Positions 60,008 through 64,000 of a DNA stretch of 64,000 bases are shown piece after piece. Below the pieces are notes generated by a model. That model saw only the letters and a list, made by a program, of their open reading frames with translations, ran no database searches and was not told the origin of the DNA. The position numbers and the translations under genes were made by a program. How positions within the stretch are numbered: the stretch's first letter is position 1; each line of letters opens with the position of its first letter. This DNA is from Pseudomonas wuhanensis (GTDB taxonomy: Bacteria > Pseudomonadota > Gammaproteobacteria > Pseudomonadales > Pseudomonadaceae), in assembly GCF_030687395.1 (NCBI RefSeq), contig NZ_CP117430.1, positions 6,510,001 to 6,574,000 of the forward strand, given 5' to 3'.

Positions 60008-60030
60008 AATAGCTGACCTTTCTCAAAAAA

Positions 60031-60058
60031 AAAGACCGCAGCCAAAACTGCGGTCTTT
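60031..60058. terminator. bidirectional intrinsic terminator between the phospholipid operon and glmS
   Basis: AAAGACCGCAG-N6-CTGCGGTCTTT (60031-60058) is a perfect 11-bp stem with flanking A and T tracts. It serves both convergent transcripts. Confidence 0.9.
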
Positions 60059-60081
60059 TGATTTCATCGCTTGTGGATAAC

Positions 60082-61914
60082 TTATTCCACCGTCACCGAC
60101 TTTGCCAAGTTACGCGGCTGGTCAACGTCAGTGCCTTTCAACACGGCAACGTAGTACGAGAGCAGCTGCAACGGAATGGTGTAGAGAATCGGCGACAGGA
60201 TGTCGTGGATGTGCGGCATCTGGACGACATGAGTGCCTTCGCCATTGGTCATGCCGGCCTGCTCGTCGGCGAAGACGATCAGCTCACCGCCACGGGCGCG
60301 GACTTCCTGGAGGTTGGACTTCAGCTTCTCCAGCAACTCGTTGTTGGGCGCCACGGTGACTACGGGCATGTCGTTATCCACAAGCGCCAACGGGCCATGT
60401 TTCAGTTCGCCCGCCGGATAGGCTTCGGCGTGGATGTAGGAGATTTCCTTGAGTTTGAGCGCCCCTTCCATCGCCACCGGGAATTGCGCACCGCGACCGA
60501 GGAACAGCGTGTGGTTCTTTTCGGCGAACAGCTCGGCGATTTTCTCCACAGTGCTGTCCATGGCCAGGGCTTCACCCAAACGGGTCGGCAGGCGACGCAG
60601 TTCTTCGACCAGTGTGGCTTCGACACCTTCGGCCAACGTACCGCGAACCTGACCCAGCGACAGGGTCAGCAACAGCAGGCCAACCAGTTGAGTGGTGAAG
60701 GCTTTGGTCGAGGCCACGCCGATTTCACGACCGGCTTGAGTCAGCAGGGTCAGGTCCGATTCACGCACCAGGGAGCTGATGCCGACGTTGCAGATTGCCA
60801 GGCTGGCGAGGAATCCCAGTTCCTTGGCATTGCGCAGCGCGGCCAACGTGTCGGCGGTTTCACCTGACTGGGAGATGCTCACGAACAGGGTGTCCGGCTG
60901 CACCACCACCTTGCGATAGCGGAATTCGCTGGCGACTTCGACCTGACACGGGATGCCAGCCAGTTCTTCGAGCCAGTAACGGGCAACCATGCCGGCGTGA
61001 TAGCTGGTGCCGCAGGCGACGATCTGTACATTGCGCACCTTGGCGAACAGCTCGGCGGCTTCTGGACCGAATGCCTCGACCAGCACCTGGTTATGACTCA
61101 GCCGACCTTCGAGGGTGCGCTGCACTACGACCGGTTGCTCGTGAATTTCCTTGAGCATGTAATGGCGGAATTCGCCCTTATCAGCGGCTTCGGCCCCATC
61201 ACGGTACTGAACGCTTTCACGCTCGACGAGTGCACCGTTGATGTCCCAGATCTGCACGCTATCGCGGCGAATTTCGGCGATATCGCCTTCTTCCAGGTAC
61301 ATGAAGCGGTCTGTGACCTGGCGCAGGGCCAATTGGTCGGAGGCCAGGAAGTTTTCACCCAGGCCCAGACCGATCACCAGCGGGCTACCACTGCGGGCCG
61401 CCACCAGGCGATCCGGTTGAAGGGCGCTGATCACCGCCAGGCCGTAAGCACCGTGCAGCTCTTGCACGGTCGCTTTCAGGGCTACTGTCAGGTCGGGTTG
61501 CAGCTTGAGTTTTTCGTGCAGCAAATGCGCGATGACTTCAGTGTCGGTGTCCGATGTGAACACGTGGCCCAAAGCCTGGAGTTGCTCGCGCAGGGCTTCA
61601 TGGTTCTCGATGATGCCGTTGTGCACCACCGCCAGATCGCCAGAAAAATGCGGGTGAGCATTGCGTTCACACGGCGCGCCGTGAGTCGCCCAGCGGGTGT
61701 GGGCAATGCCCAGACGGCCGACCAGCGGCTCTTCGATCAGCGCTTGTTCCAGTTCGCTGACCTTGCCCGGACGACGCGTGCGCAAGAGTTTTTCATCGTT
61801 GGTGTACACCGCCACACCGGCGCTGTCATAGCCACGGTATTCCAGACGCTTGAGGCCTTCGAGCAGGATGGCGGTAATGTTACGTTCTGCGACTGCGCCG
61901 ACAATTCCACACAT
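60082..61914 (-). CDS. glmS: glutamine-fructose-6-phosphate aminotransferase GlmS
   Basis: Cytoplasmic enzyme of 610 residues making glucosamine-6-phosphate, the first step to UDP-GlcNAc for peptidoglycan and LPS. Cys2 of [10 protein letters not shown] is the N-terminal glutaminase nucleophile. Two SIS domains follow ([35 protein letters not shown]), and the end is the conserved [10 protein letters not shown]. The start follows the glmR stop by one base, so expression is coupled. No glmS ribozyme is seen. Confidence 0.97.
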   Translation of the reverse strand: MCGIVGAVAERNITAILLEGLKRLEYRGYDSAGVAVYTNDEKLLRTRRPGKVSELEQALIEEPLVGRLGIAHTRWATHGAPCERNAHPHFSGDLAVVHNGIIENHEALREQLQALGHVFTSDTDTEVIAHLLHEKLKLQPDLTVALKATVQELHGAYGLAVISALQPDRLVAARSGSPLVIGLGLGENFLASDQLALRQVTDRFMYLEEGDIAEIRRDSVQIWDINGALVERESVQYRDGAEAADKGEFRHYMLKEIHEQPVVVQRTLEGRLSHNQVLVEAFGPEAAELFAKVRNVQIVACGTSYHAGMVARYWLEELAGIPCQVEVASEFRYRKVVVQPDTLFVSISQSGETADTLAALRNAKELGFLASLAICNVGISSLVRESDLTLLTQAGREIGVASTKAFTTQLVGLLLLTLSLGQVRGTLAEGVEATLVEELRRLPTRLGEALAMDSTVEKIAELFAEKNHTLFLGRGAQFPVAMEGALKLKEISYIHAEAYPAGELKHGPLALVDNDMPVVTVAPNNELLEKLKSNLQEVRARGGELIVFADEQAGMTNGEGTHVVQMPHIHDILSPILYTIPLQLLSYYVAVLKGTDVDQPRNLAKSVTVE

Positions 61915-61915
61915 G

Positions 61916-62692
61916 CTAGTTCTCCTGACTGACGGCGGCGCAGATCAAATTGATGCCGCGGGCCTGAATCTGATCGCGTGCCGCAAGTGGCAGGCGATCA
62001 TCGGTGATGAGGGTATGGACGCTGCTCCACGGCAGCTCCAGATTGGGAATTTTGCGACCGATCTTGTCGGCCTCGACCATCACGATCACTTCGCGGGCAA
62101 CCTCGGCCATGACACGGCTCAAGCCCAGCAATTCATTGAAGGTGGTGGTCCCGCGCACCAGATCGATGCCATCGGCACCGATAAATAGCTGATCAAAGTC
62201 ATATGAGCGTAGTACTTGCTCGGCCACCTGACCCTGGAAGGACTCGGAATGCGGGTCCCACGTCCCCCCGGTCATCAGCAGCACCGGCTCGTGCTCGAGT
62301 TCGCTCAAGGCGTTGGCGACATGCAGGGAATTGGTCATCACCACCAGACCCGGTTGCTGGCCGAGTTCCGGGATCATCGCGGCGGTGGTACTGCCGCTAT
62401 CGATGATGATCCGCGCATGCTCGCGGATCCGCGTGACGGCGGCGCGGGCAATGGCCTGCTTGTATTTGGAAACCGGTTGGCCAAGGTCGGCGACCAGCTC
62501 CTGAGGCATGGTGACTGCCCCGCCATAACGACGCAGCAATAGACCGTTGCTTTCAAGCGCTGCCAAGTCCTTGCGAATCGTAACTTCCGAGGTTTCGAAG
62601 CGCTTGGCGAGCTCATCCACACTGACTTCCCCCTGCTCATTGAGCAGGGCGAGGATGTTGTGGCGGCGTTGGGGAGTGTTGCGCTTTGACAT
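61916..62692 (-). CDS. glmR: DeoR-family regulator of glmS (GlmR-like)
   Basis: Regulator of 258 residues with an N-terminal DeoR HTH ([48 protein letters not shown]) and a DeoR sensor domain ([14 protein letters not shown]). It is upstream of and nearly touching glmS, the position of GlmR (PA5550) in P. aeruginosa. ATG 62692 is used because it begins [12 protein letters not shown]; the longer in-frame start at 62734 has no site. A sugar phosphate is the likely effector. Confidence 0.9.
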   Translation of the reverse strand: MSKRNTPQRRHNILALLNEQGEVSVDELAKRFETSEVTIRKDLAALESNGLLLRRYGGAVTMPQELVADLGQPVSKYKQAIARAAVTRIREHARIIIDSGSTTAAMIPELGQQPGLVVMTNSLHVANALSELEHEPVLLMTGGTWDPHSESFQGQVAEQVLRSYDFDQLFIGADGIDLVRGTTTFNELLGLSRVMAEVAREVIVMVEADKIGRKIPNLELPWSSVHTLITDDRLPLAARDQIQARGINLICAAVSQEN

Positions 62693-62792
62693 GGCTTGGT
62701 AAGTTTCGATTCGAAAGATAACGTAAGCAATCAAAACCTATTAGCGAAACTTCGTCAAGCCGGAACAAGAAAAATTACCTGTGGATAAAAGC

Positions 62793-62855
62793 ATCGCGGG
62801 CAAGCCCGCTCCCACAGGTCCAACAAAACCTTGTGGGAGCGGGCTTGCCCGCGAT
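62793..62855. repeat. REP inverted pair
   Basis: atcgcgggcaagcccgctcc (from 62793) and its inverse (ending 62855) are separated by a short loop, between glmU and glmR. Confidence 0.85.
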
Positions 62856-62908
62856 TACAATCGATCAGGCTGTGAATAACTAAAACCTGACCAACTTTTG
62901 TGGATAAC

Positions 62909-64000
62909 TCAGCTCTTCTTGACCTTCTCCGGCCGCTTCCAGCCATCGATGTTCTTCTGTCGAGCCCGACCCACGGCCAACTGAGCCTTATCCACATTCT
63001 GGGTAATGGTCGAACCGGCTGCCGTGGTCGCACCCGCGGAGATATCCACAGGCGCCACCAACGAGTTGTTGGAACCAATGAATACATCTTCGCCCAACAC
63101 GGTTTTCCACTTGTTCGCGCCATCGTAGTTACAGGTGATGGTGCCAGCGCCGATGTTGGTACGCGCACCGATCTCGGCGTCGCCCAGATACGTCAGGTGA
63201 CCGGCCTTGGCGCCCTCGCCCATATGGGCGTTCTTCAGCTCAACGAAGTTACCCACATGCGCGCGAGCTTCCAGCACCGTGCCCGGACGCAAACGAGCGA
63301 ACGGGCCGGCATCGCTGCCTTCACCGAGTATCGCGCCTTCGATATGGCTGTTGGCTTTAATCACCACGCCTTTGCGCAGGGTGCTGTCCTTGATCACGCA
63401 GTTCGGACCGATCACCACGTCGTCCTCGATAACCACTTTGCCTTCGAGGATCACGTTGATGTCGATCAGCACATCGCGGCCGACGCTAACCTCACCTCGC
63501 ACATCGAAACGTGCCGGATCGCGCAGGGTCACGCCATGAGCCATCAAACGACGAGCGGCGCGCAGCTGATAGTGACGTTCAAGCTCGGCCAGTTGCTTGC
63601 GATCGTTGGCACCCTGCACTTCCATGGTGTCATGGGGGTGTTCGGTAGCCACCACCAGACCATCGCTGACTGCCATGGCGATTACATCAGTCAGGTAGTA
63701 CTCGCCCTGGGCATTGTTGTTGGAGAGCCGGCTCATCCAGCCCCCCAAGTGCTCGAAAGGCAGCGCGAGAATACCGGTATTGCCTTCGGTGATCGCACGT
63801 TCGGCTTCGTTGGCGTCTTTCTGCTCGACGATGGCGCTGACGTTGCCAGCGGCATCACGGACGATGCGGCCGTAACCGGTCGGGTCATCCAGCTCGACCG
63901 TCAGCAGGCCCAATTGCCGCGGCGCAGCGTGCTTGAGCAGACGTTTCAGGGTTTCGACTTCGATCAACGGTACATCGCCGTACAGAATCAGCACGGTGTG
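62909..64000 (-). CDS. glmU: bifunctional GlmU, 3' part (runs off the window)
   Basis: N-acetylglucosamine-1-phosphate uridyltransferase / glucosamine-1-phosphate acetyltransferase. The visible 363 residues contain the end of the uridyltransferase domain ([30 protein letters not shown]). The left-handed beta-helix acetyltransferase domain follows ([53 protein letters not shown]). About 90 N-terminal residues lie beyond the window. It acts one step after GlmS and GlmM to make UDP-GlcNAc. Confidence 0.97.
   Translation of the reverse strand, partial: HTVLILYGDVPLIEVETLKRLLKHAAPRQLGLLTVELDDPTGYGRIVRDAAGNVSAIVEQKDANEAERAITEGNTGILALPFEHLGGWMSRLSNNNAQGEYYLTDVIAMAVSDGLVVATEHPHDTMEVQGANDRKQLAELERHYQLRAARRLMAHGVTLRDPARFDVRGEVSVGRDVLIDINVILEGKVVIEDDVVIGPNCVIKDSTLRKGVVIKANSHIEGAILGEGSDAGPFARLRPGTVLEARAHVGNFVELKNAHMGEGAKAGHLTYLGDAEIGARTNIGAGTITCNYDGANKWKTVLGEDVFIGSNNSLVAPVDISAGATTAAGSTITQNVDKAQLAVGRARQKNIDGWKRPEKVKKS

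Larger units (their letters stand above)
57612..62996. other. cluster of perfect DnaA boxes
   Basis: Eight exact TTATCCACA/TGTGGATAA sites lie at 57612, 58052, 58740, 60072, 60374, 62780, 62899 and 62988 (start coordinates). Three more are at 22176, 22373 and 50450. Most lie in coding or REP-adjacent sequence, and together they do not form a compact origin. Confidence 0.7.

Noticed and set aside
60001..61914. glmS ribozyme in the glmS leader
   Set aside because: The leader is one base after glmR, and the ribozyme is a Gram-positive feature; nothing like it is seen.
60997..61932. 311-residue plus-strand frame over glmS
   Set aside because: Antisense to a certain gene and without a recognisable domain.
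57612..62996. DnaA-box cluster as oriC itself
   Set aside because: The boxes are spread over 5 kb of coding sequence without an AT-rich unwinding region; oriC is more likely beyond the right edge.
1..64000. tRNA, rRNA, CRISPR, insertion sequence or prophage
   Set aside because: No cloverleaf, repeat-spacer array, transposase or phage gene was seen; the repeats are REP pairs.

Overview
The window is a gene-dense, GC-rich chromosomal stretch of a Pseudomonas, most like the P. fluorescens group. The evidence is the gene order (pycB-pycA-lysR-rpiR ... uvrD ... a Zur-type zinc cluster ... glmS-glmR-glmU), many REP inverted pairs of the 'tgtgggagcgggcttgctcgcgaa' type, and two perfect copies of the Pseudomonas parS core. 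The parS sites, eleven perfect DnaA boxes crowded toward the right edge, and glmS/glmU place the window close to the replication origin, probably with oriC beyond the right end. I see no tRNA, rRNA, CRISPR array, prophage or insertion sequence.

1-20 kb: a homocysteine S-methyltransferase; a polar amino-acid ABC binding protein and permease; an autotransporter; the two-subunit pyruvate carboxylase with a divergent LysR regulator; an RpiR/HexR-family regulator with a perfect operator-like palindrome; a membrane PAS-PAS-GGDEF-EAL protein; UvrD (predicted leaderless); a Tim44-domain protein; a SMI1/KNR4 protein; and a CPA2-type antiporter. 19.8-22 kb: a hotdog thioesterase, pyridoxal kinase and a DUF3301 protein.

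22-33.6 kb is a zinc-starvation (Zur) cluster. It holds two COG0523 GTPases (one ZigA-like), a DUF1826 protein, DksA2, an amidase, FolE2, a zinc-type ABC importer, a gamma-carbonic anhydrase, a second dihydroorotase and a very unusual ThrRS paralogue. Two perfect Zur-box palindromes sit in the two divergent promoter regions. The ThrRS paralogue keeps the TGS, second additional and anticodon-binding domains but has lost the whole catalytic core and the editing residues.

33.6-45 kb: a DUF3617 protein, cardiolipin synthase, a cyclopropane fatty acid synthase-like enzyme, then a four-gene operon of three SPFH (HflK/HflC-like) membrane proteins and an HmtA-like P1B ATPase. That operon is joined by 4-bp overlaps and preceded by a degenerate Zur box, so it looks like a second zinc-acquisition unit. 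Dihydrolipoyl dehydrogenase follows. 44.8-54 kb: an Lrp/LysE pair; an unassigned TPR-like protein whose frame runs through lysE in antisense; a DUF3142 lipoprotein; a DUF6124 gene with a structured leader; a PNPOx-FNR-2Fe2S fusion; a GST; and a LysR regulator.

54.2-60 kb is a six-gene operon resembling E. coli ynbABCD plus an acyltransferase. Its CDP-alcohol phosphatidyltransferase, hydrolase/methyltransferase fusion, PAP2/dual-specificity phosphatase, small membrane protein, PlsC-like acyltransferase and CdsA-like cytidylyltransferase together look like a self-contained, poorly characterised phospholipid pathway. The window ends with glmS, its DeoR-type regulator and the 3' part of glmU.
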